Made by a program: the position numbers and the translations under genes
Assembly: GCF_030462585.1 (NCBI RefSeq)
Contig: NZ_JASMRU010000003.1
Span: 314,840-358,246, forward strand
Length of the DNA stretch: 43,407 nucleotides
Origin: Pseudomonas sp. CAN1
Lineage (GTDB): Bacteria; Pseudomonadota; Gammaproteobacteria; Pseudomonadales; Pseudomonadaceae
Direction of reading: 5' to 3'
The notes under the pieces: model-generated
The model's input: only the letters and a program-made list of their open reading frames with translations
The model's database searches: none
What the model was told of the DNA's origin: nothing
Shown: one piece after another, positions 17,231-26,657 of the stretch
How positions within the stretch are numbered: the stretch's first letter is position 1
How the letters are laid out: the number at the start of each line of letters is the position of its first letter

Positions 17231-18574
17231 TCAGTCGATCCCCAGCTTCTTCAGGCGGTAGCGCATGGAGCGGAAGGTCAGGCCCAGGCGCTGCGCCGCG
17301 GCGGTACGGTTCCAGCGGGTTTCCTCCAGGGCCTGCATGATCAGCTTGCGCTCGATGTCCTCGAGGTAGTCCTCCAGGTTGTCGATCTGCGCCAGGTTCG
17401 CTTCACCGCCGGCATCCGCTCCCGTCACTTCGGCCAGGCGCAGGTCGTGGGGCTGGATGACGTCGTTCTCGCAGAGCGTGTAGGCGCGCTCCAGCATGTT
17501 CTCCAGTTCCCGCACGTTGCCGGGGAAGCGGTAGCTCTTGAGCTTCTCCAGGGCGTCGGCGCTGACGGCTGCCGATGCCAGGCCGCTGTCGCCGGCCAGG
17601 CGCTTGAGCACGCGGTCGGTGAGCAGGGGAATGTCCTCGCGGCGTTCGCGCAGCGGCGGCACCCGTAGCTCGATGACGTTCAGGCGGTAGTAGAGGTCCT
17701 GGCGGAAGCGCCCGGCGGCCACTTCCGCGGCCAGGTCCTTGTGGGTCGCGCAGAGGACGCGCACATCCACCGCGACCTCCTGCTGGCCACCCACGGCGCG
17801 CACGGCCTTCTCCTGGATGACGCGCAGCAGCTTGACCTGCATCGGTAGCGGCAGGTCGGCGACTTCGTCGAGGAACAGCGTGCCACCGTTGGCCGCCTGA
17901 AACAGGCCGAGCTTGTCTTCCACTGCGCCGGTGAAACTGCCCTTCTTGTGGCCGAAGAACTCGCTTTCCATCAGCTCCGAGGGAATGGCACCGCAGTTGA
18001 CCGGGACGAAGGTGCTGGTCTCCCGCGGGCCCTGCTCGTGGATCAGGCGGGCCACCAGTTCCTTGCCGCTGCCCGATTCGCCACTGATGTACACCGGCGC
18101 CTGGCTGCGCGCGAGCTTGGCCACCTGGTTGCGCAGGGTGCGCATGGGCGGCGAGTCGCCGAGCAGGCGGCTGTCCACCGGCGCCTCTTCGGCCTCCGGC
18201 GAGCGCAGGCGCAGGGCGGAATTCACCAGTTCGCGCAGGCGGCCGAGGTCCACCGGCTTGGTGAGGAAGTCGAAGGCGCCGGCCTTGAGCGCCTGCACGG
18301 CGGTATCCAGACTGCCGAAGGCAGTGATCATGGCGACCGGCATCTGCGGGTGGCGCTGCTGGATGTACTGCACCAGGTCCAGCCCGGTGCCGTCGGGCAG
18401 GCGCATGTCGGTCAGGCAGAAATCGAATGGCTCGCGGGCCAGGAAATCGCGGGCTTCCTTGACGTTGCGCGCGCTGCGGGTATCCAGCTTCATGCGGCCG
18501 AGGGTGATTTCCAGCAGCTCGCGGATATCGGGTTCGTCGTCGACGATCAGGGCTTTTTGGCGACTCGTGCTCAT
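17231..18574 (-). CDS. pilR: Sigma-54-dependent response regulator PilR
   Basis: The 447-residue NtrC-type regulator has three parts. The receiver domain has acidic residues D12, D13 and the phospho-acceptor D56 ([13 protein letters not shown]). The AAA+ domain has Walker A GESGSGKE near residues 164-171, the sigma-54 contact loop GSFTGA, and Walker [13 protein letters not shown] Fis-type helix-turn-helix is at the C-terminus ([25 protein letters not shown]). PilR, phosphorylated by PilS, activates pilA transcription by sigma-54 RNA polymerase. It starts 9 bp after the pilS stop, so the two form one operon. The pilA target itself is not in the window. Confidence 0.97.
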   Translation of the reverse strand: MSTSRQKALIVDDEPDIRELLEITLGRMKLDTRSARNVKEARDFLAREPFDFCLTDMRLPDGTGLDLVQYIQQRHPQMPVAMITAFGSLDTAVQALKAGAFDFLTKPVDLGRLRELVNSALRLRSPEAEEAPVDSRLLGDSPPMRTLRNQVAKLARSQAPVYISGESGSGKELVARLIHEQGPRETSTFVPVNCGAIPSELMESEFFGHKKGSFTGAVEDKLGLFQAANGGTLFLDEVADLPLPMQVKLLRVIQEKAVRAVGGQQEVAVDVRVLCATHKDLAAEVAAGRFRQDLYYRLNVIELRVPPLRERREDIPLLTDRVLKRLAGDSGLASAAVSADALEKLKSYRFPGNVRELENMLERAYTLCENDVIQPHDLRLAEVTGADAGGEANLAQIDNLEDYLEDIERKLIMQALEETRWNRTAAAQRLGLTFRSMRYRLKKLGID

Positions 18575-18583
18575 GGAGTGTTC

Positions 18584-20173
18584 TTAGCTTTGTTTGCGCG
18601 GATGGGCGAAGGTGATGCGGAAGCAGCTGCCTCCTTCTTCGCGCGTCTTGTAGTCCAGCCGTGCCTGGTTGCTTTCGCACAGCTCGCGGGAGATGTACAG
18701 GCCCAGGCCGGTGCCCTTGCTTTCGGTGGTGAAGAACGGCTCGAACAGCTTCCCCCGCTGTTCGCCGCTGACGCCGGGACCGTCGTCGAGCACCTCCAGT
18801 ACCGGCAGGTCGGTCTCGCGGTCGCGGAACAGACGCAGCCAGACCTGGCCGGTGCCGTTCTTCTGCGTGCTGTACCGTAACCCATTCTGCACCAGGTTGG
18901 TCAGTACCTGGGTCAACTGATGCGGGTCCATGCGGGTCTGCACCGTGCCGGCGCCGGTCTCGACGTGCACCTGCTGGCCGTCGCGCAGGCCCTCGCGCAG
19001 TTCGCCGGCGAAGCGATGCAGCCAATATTTCAGGTCCAACAGCTGTGGTTCGGACTGGCGCCGGCGTGACAGCTGCAGCACGTTTTCGATCACCAGGTTC
19101 ATGCGCCGCGACTGGTCCTGGATGATCTGCGTCAGGCGTCGGTCCGGGGCGTCGAGTTCTTCGGATTCCAGCAAAAGCTGGGCGGCATGGCTGATGGCGC
19201 CCAGCGGGTTGCGGATCTCGTGGGCGATGCCTGCTGTCAGCCGGCCCAGGGCGGCGAGCTTGAGCTGCTGTGCTTGTTGGGCGATCTGCGAGATGTCTTC
19301 GAGGAACATCAGGATGTGCTGCTCGTCGCCGCGGCGCAGCGGGATAAAGCTTGGCTGCACGGTCGGCCCGGACTCCAGCGGCTGCAGGCTCGGCGGGCGC
19401 AGGGCAGGGTTCTGCTGCCACTGCTGCAGGCTGGTGACCAGTTGCGGGCTGAACTGGGCGAGCAGTTGCCCGGCGAGTTCATGGCCGCCGAGCAGGGCGG
19501 TCGCGCTCTGGTTGGCCAGCAGCACGCGCTGGCGGTCGCCAAGGACCAGGATGCCGGTGCGCATGCGCTGCAGGATCAGCGCGTTGAGCTCTTCCAGGTT
19601 GGCAACAGTAGTCGCGCGCTGTTCGGCAATGCTCTCGACTATCTGCTGGCGCCGCGCCAGGGCCTGGATCAACAGCGCCGAGGCGAAACTCAGGGCGCCC
19701 AGGCCGCCGGCCTGTACGTAGTGGTTGAGCGCCGTGGGCTGGCTCAGGCTGAGGTAGAAGGTCAGGTAGATCAGGCCGATGGCGGCGATGGCGGCGATCA
19801 GCAGGCCGATGCGGCCGCGCAGGAGGATGTTGGCGATGGCCACGGCGACCACCATCAGGTTGCCGATGCCGCTGGGGATGCCACCGGCGGTATAGAACAG
19901 CGCGCTGAGCAGGATCACATCCAGCGCCGCCAGGATGAACAAGGGCAGCAGCTGGCGCGGAGTGGGCATCAGCACCGCGATGAGGATGTTGAGGACCAGG
20001 TAGACCCAGCAGCCGGCGTGGAACAGGCCGGGGTGGGCCAGTTTCAGCAGATCGTCGTCCAGGCTGCTGGAGATCAGCAGCACCAGCACCAGGCCGATGG
20101 TCAGCCGGTACAGGTGATACAGGCGCAGGACCCGCAGGCCCTGGCCGGTGAGTGAGATGCCCTCAGCGGCCAC
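18584..20173 (-). CDS. pilS: Sensor histidine kinase PilS
   Basis: The 529-residue kinase has about six N-terminal transmembrane helices (RLTIGLVLVLLISS onward to about residue 180), a PAS domain (NLEELNALILQRMRTGILVLGDRQRVLLANQ), a dimerisation domain with H318 in AGIAHEIRNPLGAISHA, and an HATPase domain with NLVQNGLRYS, DDGPGV and GTGLGLY. In P. aeruginosa PilS senses inner-membrane pilin and tunes PilR. The start is GTG 20173: it is the only start codon close to the conserved LRVLRLYHLYRL and gives the family length; a frame open to 20254 runs through the upstream gene. It overlaps that gene's stop by 11 bp. Confidence 0.95.
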   Translation of the reverse strand: MAAEGISLTGQGLRVLRLYHLYRLTIGLVLVLLISSSLDDDLLKLAHPGLFHAGCWVYLVLNILIAVLMPTPRQLLPLFILAALDVILLSALFYTAGGIPSGIGNLMVVAVAIANILLRGRIGLLIAAIAAIGLIYLTFYLSLSQPTALNHYVQAGGLGALSFASALLIQALARRQQIVESIAEQRATTVANLEELNALILQRMRTGILVLGDRQRVLLANQSATALLGGHELAGQLLAQFSPQLVTSLQQWQQNPALRPPSLQPLESGPTVQPSFIPLRRGDEQHILMFLEDISQIAQQAQQLKLAALGRLTAGIAHEIRNPLGAISHAAQLLLESEELDAPDRRLTQIIQDQSRRMNLVIENVLQLSRRRQSEPQLLDLKYWLHRFAGELREGLRDGQQVHVETGAGTVQTRMDPHQLTQVLTNLVQNGLRYSTQKNGTGQVWLRLFRDRETDLPVLEVLDDGPGVSGEQRGKLFEPFFTTESKGTGLGLYISRELCESNQARLDYKTREEGGSCFRITFAHPRKQS

Positions 20174-20405
20174 GGTTGGCGTGGTCCTGCTCGAGGTGGG
20201 CGCGGCTGCAGTACCACTTCTGCTCGTCCTGCAGGGCATGGCTCTGCGGCACATGCACGCCGCATTGGGCGCAGCGGACCATCGGTGCGGCCTGCTCGTC
20301 GGCCTTGGTCTTGGCTTTTCCGGCCGGCTGTGCCGGGCGGGTAGCCTTGCGCCACAGCCACCAGCCGAGGGCGAAGAGGGCGATCCAGAACAGCAGACGG
20401 GTCAT
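20163..20405 (-). CDS. Small membrane-anchored zinc-ribbon-like protein (PP0621-type)
   Basis: The 80-residue protein begins MTRLLFWIALFALGWWLWRKA, one transmembrane helix. A short Pro/Lys-rich linker follows, then a cytoplasmic-type metal motif: CAQCGVHVP (residues about 45-53) and a third cysteine with a histidine in WYCSRAHLEQDH. Two Cys pairs are incomplete, so Cys3His is the likely ligand set. I recognise it as the small protein found upstream of pilS in pseudomonads, called the PP0621 family as I recall; its function is unknown. Its stop lies inside pilS (11-bp overlap), which implies coupled translation and a role linked to PilS, though this is inference. Confidence 0.8.
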   Translation of the reverse strand: MTRLLFWIALFALGWWLWRKATRPAQPAGKAKTKADEQAAPMVRCAQCGVHVPQSHALQDEQKWYCSRAHLEQDHANRGR

Positions 20406-20507
20406 GGCAATCCCTTGTGCATAAAGAGCGGCAGTTTATCCAAGCTGGACGATGGCGGACAGTGAAGCAGTACTGGCGCGACAAAGCGTCCGCGTTTCGC
20501 GCCCATG

Positions 20508-20535
20508 AAAAAGGGAGGCCAAAGCCTCCCTTTTT
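20508..20535. terminator. Bidirectional terminator downstream of bamD
   Basis: The stem GGGAGGC / GCCTCCC (20513-20519, 20524-20530) with a CAAA loop is flanked by As and five Ts. It lies 18 bases past the bamD stop and separates bamD from the pilSR group. Confidence 0.9.
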
Positions 20536-20552
20536 CGTCGAACCGGTCGGTA

Positions 20553-21578
20553 TCAGTCGAAGATGCCGAAGGTCATGTAGCTGAACCAGGAGCGGTCGTT
20601 GTTGCCGGCGTTACCTTCGGCTTCGTGCTGTTCTTCCTGCACGTCGCTCTGGTTCTCGGGCTTGAGCTCGGCCGGAATCTGCTGCTCGGCGTCTTCGTAC
20701 TGCTTGATCACGTCCTTGGATGCCTGGGTTTCCATGTGCGGCGGGGCATCGTTGGTTTCGATCAGGCCCAGGGTGGCCTTGGCCAGCCAGGAGCGGTTGT
20801 CGGCCTCGTCTTCACGCGGAACGAACTGGCCATCCTTGAGGCTGGGGTTATCCGGGTAGTTGGCCTTCAGGGTTTCCAGGCTGGAATCGGCCAGGTCGTT
20901 CAGGCCCAGGCGCTGGTAGGCCTCGACCATGATCGCCAGGCCATCGCCGACGGCCGGGGTTTCCTGGAAGTTCTCGACCACGTAGCGGCCGCGGTTGGCA
21001 GCGGCGACGTAGGCCTGGCGCTTCAGGTAGTAGTGGCCGACGTGTACTTCGTAGGCTGCCAGCAGGTTGCGCAGGTAGATCATGCGCGCCTTGGCGTCCG
21101 GGGCGTAGCGGCTGTTGGGGTAGCGGCTGACCAACTGGGCGAACTCGTTGAACGAGTCGCGGGCGGCGCCCGGGTCACGCTTGGTCATGTCCAGCGGCAG
21201 GAAGCGCGCGAGCAGGCCACGGTCCTGGTCGAAGGAAGCCAGGCCCTTGAGGTAGTAGGCGTAGTCGACGTTCGGGTGCTGCGGGTGCAGGCGGATGAAG
21301 CGCTCGGCGGCGGCGCGGGCGGCCTCCGGCTCCATGTTCTTGTAGTTGGCGTAGATCAGTTCCAACTGGGCCTGCTCGGCATAGCGACCGAACGGATAGC
21401 GGGACTCCAGCGCCTTCAGTTTGGAAACGGCGTTGGTGTAGCTCTTGTTGTTGAGGTCGTCCTGTGCCTGCTGGTACAGCTGGCTTTCGCTCAGGTTCTC
21501 ATCCACCTTGTCGCCCTTGGAGGAGCAGGCGGTGACAAAGGCGAGGGTGGCGATCAGCAGCAGGTGTTTCACTTGCAT
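20553..21578 (-). CDS. bamD: Outer membrane assembly lipoprotein BamD (ComL)
   Basis: The 341-residue protein starts [18 protein letters not shown] with a lipobox; C18 is the lipidated cysteine. The mature part has TPR-like helical repeats ([49 protein letters not shown]). BamD is an essential member of the BAM complex that inserts beta-barrel proteins into the outer membrane; here it would also be needed for secretin and porin biogenesis. The start at 21578 is chosen for the lipoprotein signal; the open frame upstream to 21620 adds a non-signal leader. The C-terminal 100 residues are an acidic, Gln/Glu-rich extension ([18 protein letters not shown]) before a conserved YMTFGIFD end. It is divergent from rluD. 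Confidence 0.96.
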   Translation of the reverse strand: MQVKHLLLIATLAFVTACSSKGDKVDENLSESQLYQQAQDDLNNKSYTNAVSKLKALESRYPFGRYAEQAQLELIYANYKNMEPEAARAAAERFIRLHPQHPNVDYAYYLKGLASFDQDRGLLARFLPLDMTKRDPGAARDSFNEFAQLVSRYPNSRYAPDAKARMIYLRNLLAAYEVHVGHYYLKRQAYVAAANRGRYVVENFQETPAVGDGLAIMVEAYQRLGLNDLADSSLETLKANYPDNPSLKDGQFVPREDEADNRSWLAKATLGLIETNDAPPHMETQASKDVIKQYEDAEQQIPAELKPENQSDVQEEQHEAEGNAGNNDRSWFSYMTFGIFD

Positions 21579-21639
21579 GGCGAGTTGCGTCCCTGGACGG
21601 TCGGCTGTCGCGGCCGCCACCGTCTGTTATGATTGGCGC

Positions 21640-21657
21640 CCCAGGGGTACCCCTGGG
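21640..21657. repeat. 18-bp perfect palindrome in the bamD-rluD divergent region
   Basis: CCCAGGGGTACCCCTGGG is self-complementary over its whole length and begins 6 bases after a TATGAT -10-like hexamer at 21628-21633 on the plus strand. It could be an operator or a leader hairpin in the rluD transcript; which one is not visible. Confidence 0.5.
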
Positions 21658-21725
21658 ACAAAGGCCCCGTATTTAACCACAGCGCGCAGTCGAACCAAAA
21701 GGCCGTGCGCCCTTCGTGTCCCGTC

Positions 21726-22685
21726 ATGTCCGATATCATTCAACTCGCGGCAGAAGTGCCGTTCGACCTCGGTGGTCAGCGTCTCGACCAGGTCGCCGCC
21801 CAGCTCTTCTCCGATCACTCGCGTTCCCGCCTGGCTGGCTGGATCAAGGACGGCCGTCTCAAGGTCGATGGCGCCGTGCTGCGCCCGCGCGATATCGTCC
21901 ATGCCGGCTCGCGTCTGGAGCTGGATGTCGCACTGGAGGCCCAGGGTGAATGGGTTGCCCAGGACATCGAGCTGGACATCGTCTACGAGGATGACCACAT
22001 CCTGGTCATCGACAAGCCGACCGGGCTGGTGGTTCACCCCGCCGCCGGCCACCAGGATGGCACCCTGCTCAATGCGCTGCTGCACCACGTGCCGCACCTG
22101 GCCAATGTGCCGCGCGCAGGCATCGTGCACCGCCTGGACAAGGACACCACCGGCCTGATGGTGGTAGCCAAGACCCTGGAAGCGCACACCAACCTGGTTG
22201 CCCAGCTGCAGGCGCGCAGCGTCAGCCGCATCTATGAAGCCATCGTCACCGGCGTGATCGTTGCCGGCGGCACCGTCGATGCGCCCATCGGCCGTCACGG
22301 CGTGCAGCGGCAGAAGATGGCAGTGATCGAGACCGGCAAGGTCGCCATCAGCCACTACCGCGTGCTGGAGCGCTTCCGCGCGCACACCCACACCCGGGTG
22401 AAGCTGGAAACCGGCCGCACGCACCAGATTCGCGTCCATATGACGCACATCGGCCACCCGCTGGTGGGCGACCCCACCTACGGCGGGCGTTTCCGCATCC
22501 CGCCGGGGGCCAGCCCGACCCTCGTCGAGTCGCTGCGCGACTTCCCGCGCCAGGCGCTGCATGCGCGCTTCCTCGAGTTGGACCACCCGTCCACCAACGT
22601 GCGCATGAAGTGGGAATCGCCGCTGCCGGACGACTTCACCTGGCTGCTCAGCCTGCTGCGGCAGGACAACGAGTCCTTCGTATGA
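21726..22685 (+). CDS. rluD: 23S rRNA pseudouridine synthase RluD
   Basis: The 319-residue protein has an N-terminal S4 RNA-binding domain (about 16-80: QRLDQVAAQLFSDHSRSRLAGWIKDGRL) and a RluA-family catalytic domain with HRLDKDTTGLMVVAK, where D138 is the catalytic aspartate. RluD makes the three pseudouridines of helix 69 (1911, 1915, 1917 in E. coli numbering) and matters for ribosome assembly. ATG 21726 gives the usual MSDIIQLAAEVPF start; the open frame before it is leader. Its stop overlaps the pgeF start by 4 bp (ATGA), and clpB follows further down, a common gamma-proteobacterial order. Confidence 0.96.
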   Translation: MSDIIQLAAEVPFDLGGQRLDQVAAQLFSDHSRSRLAGWIKDGRLKVDGAVLRPRDIVHAGSRLELDVALEAQGEWVAQDIELDIVYEDDHILVIDKPTGLVVHPAAGHQDGTLLNALLHHVPHLANVPRAGIVHRLDKDTTGLMVVAKTLEAHTNLVAQLQARSVSRIYEAIVTGVIVAGGTVDAPIGRHGVQRQKMAVIETGKVAISHYRVLERFRAHTHTRVKLETGRTHQIRVHMTHIGHPLVGDPTYGGRFRIPPGASPTLVESLRDFPRQALHARFLELDHPSTNVRMKWESPLPDDFTWLLSLLRQDNESFV

Positions 22686-23407
22686 CCTCCTGGCTGACGC
22701 CCGACTGGCCGGCTCCGGCGAATGTCCGCGCCTGCGTGACTACCCGTGCCGGCGGCGTCAGCGTCGAGCCGTTCGCCAGCTTCAACCTCGGCGACCATGT
22801 TGGTGACGACCCGGTCGCCGTGGCCGAGAACCGCCGCCGGCTGACCGCCGAGCTGGGCTGCCAGCCCGCCTGGCTGAGCCAGGTGCATGGCGTGGAAGTG
22901 GTCGAGGCCGATCCGACCGTGGTCGCCACCGCCGATGGCAGCTGGAGCGCCACCCCTGGCATCGCCTGCACCATCATGACTGCCGATTGCCTGCCGGCGC
23001 TGTTCTGCGACCGCGCCGGCACCCGCGTAGCCGGTGCCCACGCCGGCTGGCGCGGCCTGGCGGGTGGCGTGCTGGAAGCGACCGTGGATGCCATGGGCGT
23101 CGCCCCCGGCGAACTGCTGGTCTGGCTCGGTCCGTCCATTGGCCCGCAGGCTTTCGAAGTAGGCCCGGAAGTGCGCGAAGCCTTCCTGGCGGAGCATGCC
23201 GAAGCTGCACGCGCCTTTATTCCCAGCGCCAATGCCGGCAAGTTCATGGCCGACATCTATGAGCTGGCGCGTATCCGCCTGGCGGCGAAGGGCGTGACTG
23301 CCGTCTACGGCGGGGACTTCTGCACCTTCAGCGACACCGAGCGCTTCTACTCCTACCGCCGCAGCTCCCGCACCGGCCGCCTGGCCAGCCTGATCTGGCT
23401 GGCCTGA
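22682..23407 (+). CDS. pgeF: Peptidoglycan editing factor PgeF (YfiH, DUF152)
   Basis: The 241-residue protein has the DUF152/YfiH metal-site residues H69 (SQVHGVEVV), C103 (TADCLPALF) and H120 (AHAGWRGL). Family members have been described as multicopper-oxidase-like or purine nucleoside phosphorylases acting on adenosine. In E. coli YfiH is reported to prevent misincorporation of serine into peptidoglycan stems, hence PgeF. It is translationally coupled to rluD. There is no signal peptide, so it is cytoplasmic. Annotators often write polyphenol oxidase or laccase domain; I prefer the neutral family name. The reaction in this organism cannot be told from the sequence. Confidence 0.92.
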   Translation: MTSWLTPDWPAPANVRACVTTRAGGVSVEPFASFNLGDHVGDDPVAVAENRRRLTAELGCQPAWLSQVHGVEVVEADPTVVATADGSWSATPGIACTIMTADCLPALFCDRAGTRVAGAHAGWRGLAGGVLEATVDAMGVAPGELLVWLGPSIGPQAFEVGPEVREAFLAEHAEAARAFIPSANAGKFMADIYELARIRLAAKGVTAVYGGDFCTFSDTERFYSYRRSSRTGRLASLIWLA

Positions 23408-23417
23408 TCCGCTTTTC

Positions 23418-23491
23418 GTAGGAGCGAGCTTGCTCGCGAACCTCGCCTGGCACGACGGCAACAAGCGGTTCGCGAGCAAGCTCGCTCCTAC
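23418..23491. repeat. Paired REP element (REPIN-like) between pgeF and clpB
   Basis: Two perfectly complementary 25-base arms (23418-23442 and 23467-23491), each carrying the Pseudomonas REP core GTAGGAGCGAGCTTGCTCGC, flank a 24-base middle. This is the common REP type found between genes in Pseudomonas. It sits just after pgeF and may act as a transcript end. Confidence 0.9.
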
Positions 23492-23568
23492 AGGTTCAGC
23501 TCCGCCTCCACAGTCGCTGCCAAGACACATCCCGACAGCATCATCTGACGGGTGTCATGGCCAAATGG

Positions 23569-23597
23569 CTTGAACCGGCCAAAATCGTCCTTATCTA
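23569..23597 (+). promoter_or_regulatory. Sigma-32 (heat-shock) promoter of clpB
   Basis: CTTGAA (23569-23574) is followed after 14 bases by CCTTATCTA (23589-23597), which matches the heat-shock -10 CCCCATNTA at 7 of 9 positions. It is about 78 bases before the clpB ATG. Confidence 0.75.
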
Positions 23598-23674
23598 TCT
23601 GGCATCCCGGCGGGTTAGTCGTGACCAGGGGCACTCATCGCTCCGGCCCGCTATAGAAAGGAAGGACGACCCTC

Positions 23675-26239
23675 ATGCGAATCGACCGTTTGACCAGCAA
23701 GCTCCAGCTTGCACTCTCCGACGCCCAGTCCCTGGCCGTTGGACATGACCACCCGGCCATCGAACCGGTACACCTGCTGTCCGCGCTGATCGACCAGCAG
23801 GGTGGCTCCATCAAGCCCCTGCTGATGCAGGTCGGCTTCGACATCCCGGCGCTGCGTGCCTCTCTGAATAAAGAGATGGATACGCTGCCGAAGATCCAGA
23901 ACCCCACCGGCGACGTGAACCTGTCGCAGGACCTGGCGCGCATGCTCAACCAGGCCGACCGCCTGGCCCAGCAGAAGGGCGACCAGTTCATCTCCAGCGA
24001 GCTCGTGCTGCTCGCGGCCATGGACGACAGCACCAAGCTCGGCAAGCTGCTGACCAGCCAGGGTGTGTCCAAGAAGGCCCTGGAAAACGCCGTGGCCAAC
24101 CTGCGCGGCGGCGAAGCGGTGAATGACCCGAACGCCGAGGAGTCGCGCCAGGCGCTGGACAAGTACACCGTCGACATGACCAAGCGCGCCGAGGACGGCA
24201 AGCTCGATCCGGTGATCGGCCGTGACGACGAAATCCGCCGGACCATCCAGGTCCTGCAGCGCCGCACCAAGAACAACCCCGTGCTGATCGGCGAACCCGG
24301 CGTCGGCAAGACCGCCATCGTCGAAGGCCTGGCCCAGCGTATCGTCAATGGCGAAGTGCCTGACGGCCTGAAGGACAAGCGCCTGCTGGCGCTGGACATG
24401 GGCGCGCTGATCGCCGGCGCCAAGTTCCGCGGCGAGTTCGAGGAGCGCCTGAAAGCCGTGCTCAACGAGCTGTCCAAGCAGGAAGGGCGGATCATCCTGT
24501 TCATTGACGAGCTGCACACCATGGTCGGCGCCGGCAAGGCCGAGGGCGCCATGGATGCCGGCAACATGCTCAAGCCGGCCCTGGCCCGTGGCGAGTTGCA
24601 CTGCGTTGGCGCCACCACCCTGGACGAGTACCGCCAGTACATCGAGAAGGACGCCGCCCTGGAGCGCCGCTTCCAGAAAGTGCTGGTCGATGAGCCGAGC
24701 GAGGAAGACACCATCGCCATCCTGCGTGGCCTGAAGGAGCGCTACGAAGTGCACCACGGCGTCACCATCACCGATGGTGCGATCATCGCCGCGGCCAAGC
24801 TCAGCCATCGCTACATCACCGACCGCCAGCTGCCGGACAAGGCCATCGACCTGATCGATGAGGCCGCCAGCCGCATCCGCATGGAGATCGACTCCAAGCC
24901 GGAGGCACTGGATCGCCTGGAACGTCGCCTGATCCAGCTGAAGATCGAGCGCGAAGCGCTGAAGAAGGAAGACGACGAGGCCACCAAGAAACGCCTCGCC
25001 AAGCTCGAAGAAGACATCGCCAAGCTCGAACGCGAGTACGCCGATCTTGAGGAAATCTGGAAGTCGGAGAAGGCCGAAGTCCAGGGTTCCGCGCAGATCC
25101 AGCAGAAGATCGAGCAGGCCAAGCAGGAAATGGAAACCGCACGGCGCAAGGGCGACCTGGAAACCATGGCGCGCATCCAGTACCAGACCATTCCGGACCT
25201 GGAACGCAGCCTGCAGATGGTCGACCAGCACGGCCAGACCGAGAAGCAGCTGCTGCGCAACAAGGTGACCGACGAGGAAATCGCCGAAGTCGTCGCCAAG
25301 TGGACCGGTATCCCGGTATCGAAAATGCTCGAAGGCGAGCGCGAGAAGCTGCTGCGCATGGAAGACGAGTTGCACCGTCGCGTCATTGGCCAGGACGAGG
25401 CCGTGGTGGCCGTCTCCAACGCCGTGCGCCGTTCCCGCGCCGGCCTGGCAGACCCGAATCGCCCCAGCGGCTCGTTCCTCTTCCTCGGCCCGACCGGGGT
25501 GGGCAAGACCGAGCTGTGCAAGGCCCTGGCCGAGTTCCTCTTCGATACCGAGGAAGCGCTGGTGCGCATCGACATGTCCGAGTTCATGGAGAAGCACTCC
25601 GTGGCTCGCCTGATCGGCGCACCGCCGGGCTACGTCGGCTATGAAGAAGGCGGCTACCTGACCGAGGCCGTGCGTCGCAAGCCGTACTCGGTGGTGCTGC
25701 TGGACGAGGTGGAGAAGGCTCATCCGGACGTCTTCAACGTGCTCCTGCAGGTGCTGGAAGACGGCCGCCTGACCGACAGCCACGGGCGTACCGTGGACTT
25801 CCGCAACACCGTGGTGGTGATGACTTCCAACCTGGGCTCGGCGCAGATCCAGGAACTGGTGGGCGATCGCGAGGCCCAGCGTGCGGCCGTCATGGATGCG
25901 GTGAATAGCCACTTCCGCCCGGAATTCATCAACCGGATCGATGAAGTGGTGGTGTTCGAGCCGCTGGCCCGCGAGCAGATCGCCGGCATCGCCCTGATCC
26001 AGATGGGCCGCCTGCGCAAGCGGCTGGCCGAGCGCGAGCTGGGCCTGGAGCTGAGCGACGAGGCCATGGACAAGCTGATCGCCGTCGGTTTCGACCCGGT
26101 GTATGGCGCTCGCCCGCTCAAGCGCGCGATCCAGCGCTGGATCGAGAACCCGCTGGCGCAACTGATCCTCGCCGGCAAGTTCCTCCCCGGCCAGCAGATC
26201 CACGCCCGGGTCGAGAACGACGAGATCGTCTTCTCCTGA
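23675..26239 (+). CDS. clpB: ATP-dependent disaggregase ClpB
   Basis: The 854-residue Hsp100 chaperone has an N-terminal Clp domain, then two AAA+ modules. Walker A motifs are GEPGVGKT (206-213) and GPTGVGKT (605-612). Between them is the long coiled-coil middle domain (about 410-520, rich in [20 protein letters not shown]). ClpB frees proteins from aggregates together with DnaK/DnaJ/GrpE. The absence of an IGF/L ClpP-binding loop and the presence of the middle domain separate it from ClpA/ClpC. A GAAAGGAAGG Shine-Dalgarno precedes ATG 23675. It is expressed from a sigma-32 promoter and ends in a strong terminator. Confidence 0.98.
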   Translation: MRIDRLTSKLQLALSDAQSLAVGHDHPAIEPVHLLSALIDQQGGSIKPLLMQVGFDIPALRASLNKEMDTLPKIQNPTGDVNLSQDLARMLNQADRLAQQKGDQFISSELVLLAAMDDSTKLGKLLTSQGVSKKALENAVANLRGGEAVNDPNAEESRQALDKYTVDMTKRAEDGKLDPVIGRDDEIRRTIQVLQRRTKNNPVLIGEPGVGKTAIVEGLAQRIVNGEVPDGLKDKRLLALDMGALIAGAKFRGEFEERLKAVLNELSKQEGRIILFIDELHTMVGAGKAEGAMDAGNMLKPALARGELHCVGATTLDEYRQYIEKDAALERRFQKVLVDEPSEEDTIAILRGLKERYEVHHGVTITDGAIIAAAKLSHRYITDRQLPDKAIDLIDEAASRIRMEIDSKPEALDRLERRLIQLKIEREALKKEDDEATKKRLAKLEEDIAKLEREYADLEEIWKSEKAEVQGSAQIQQKIEQAKQEMETARRKGDLETMARIQYQTIPDLERSLQMVDQHGQTEKQLLRNKVTDEEIAEVVAKWTGIPVSKMLEGEREKLLRMEDELHRRVIGQDEAVVAVSNAVRRSRAGLADPNRPSGSFLFLGPTGVGKTELCKALAEFLFDTEEALVRIDMSEFMEKHSVARLIGAPPGYVGYEEGGYLTEAVRRKPYSVVLLDEVEKAHPDVFNVLLQVLEDGRLTDSHGRTVDFRNTVVVMTSNLGSAQIQELVGDREAQRAAVMDAVNSHFRPEFINRIDEVVVFEPLAREQIAGIALIQMGRLRKRLAERELGLELSDEAMDKLIAVGFDPVYGARPLKRAIQRWIENPLAQLILAGKFLPGQQIHARVENDEIVFS

Positions 26240-26252
26240 TCCACGCTCCACG

Positions 26253-26280
26253 AAAAAGCCCGCCAATTGGCGGGCTTTTT
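26253..26280. terminator. Bidirectional terminator between clpB and the PilZ gene
   Basis: A perfect 28-base palindrome: stem AAAAAGCCCGCC / GGCGGGCTTTTT with an AATT loop. It is suited to stopping clpB on one strand and the PilZ-DUF1631 transcript on the other. Confidence 0.95.
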
Positions 26281-26292
26281 CATGTCTTCTAT

Positions 26293-26646
26293 CTATCCGG
26301 GCTGCTGCTCGCCTCCAAGCATCACCAGCAACTGCTCGATCAACTCGGCCTGATCCTCGGCGATATCGATGATATGGAAGCCCGCCCAGCCCAGCTGGCC
26401 ATCCACGCCGGCGCGGCTCCACAGGCAATCCGCACCCAGCTGGATCACGCCGATCTCGTCCAGCGGCGGCGCCGGTACCAGTTGGCAATCCCACACCGAG
26501 TCGGCCTCCGGCACGTCCACGCCACAGAGCATGAAGCCCTCGGCGGAAAGGTCGGCGAGCCGGCCCAGGCTGCGCCCGGAGTGGCGGTCGAAGACTTCCA
26601 CGGTCAGCCCGGTCTGCTGCCGGCTGTGCTGGCGACGTTCTGACAT
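26293..26646 (-). CDS. PilZ-domain protein, probable c-di-GMP binder
   Basis: The 117-residue single-domain protein begins MSERRQHSRQQTGLTVEVFD. It has both signature parts of a c-di-GMP-binding PilZ domain: RxxxR (R5 to R9, RQHSR) and DxSxxG (D32, S34, G37 in DLSAEG). The rest is beta-rich with a C-terminal helix (EDQAELIEQLLVML). It lies 11 bp after the DUF1631 gene stop on the same strand, so the two form an operon. The target is unknown. Despite the name it is not the pilus gene pilZ, and it is here next to clpB. The start at 26646 is chosen for the standard N-terminal arginines; the frame is open further up inside the neighbour. Confidence 0.85.
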   Translation of the reverse strand: MSERRQHSRQQTGLTVEVFDRHSGRSLGRLADLSAEGFMLCGVDVPEADSVWDCQLVPAPPLDEIGVIQLGADCLWSRAGVDGQLGWAGFHIIDIAEDQAELIEQLLVMLGGEQQPG

Positions 26647-26657
26647 CGACTGCTCCT

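Noticed and set aside
23651-26494. 947-codon minus-strand frame opposite clpB
   Set aside because: Antisense to an unmistakable ClpB; repetitive His/Leu/Gln shadow composition.
26293-26646. The pilus gene pilZ
   Set aside because: The true PilZ lacks c-di-GMP motifs, whereas this protein has both RxxxR and DxSxxG, and it lies in another context.
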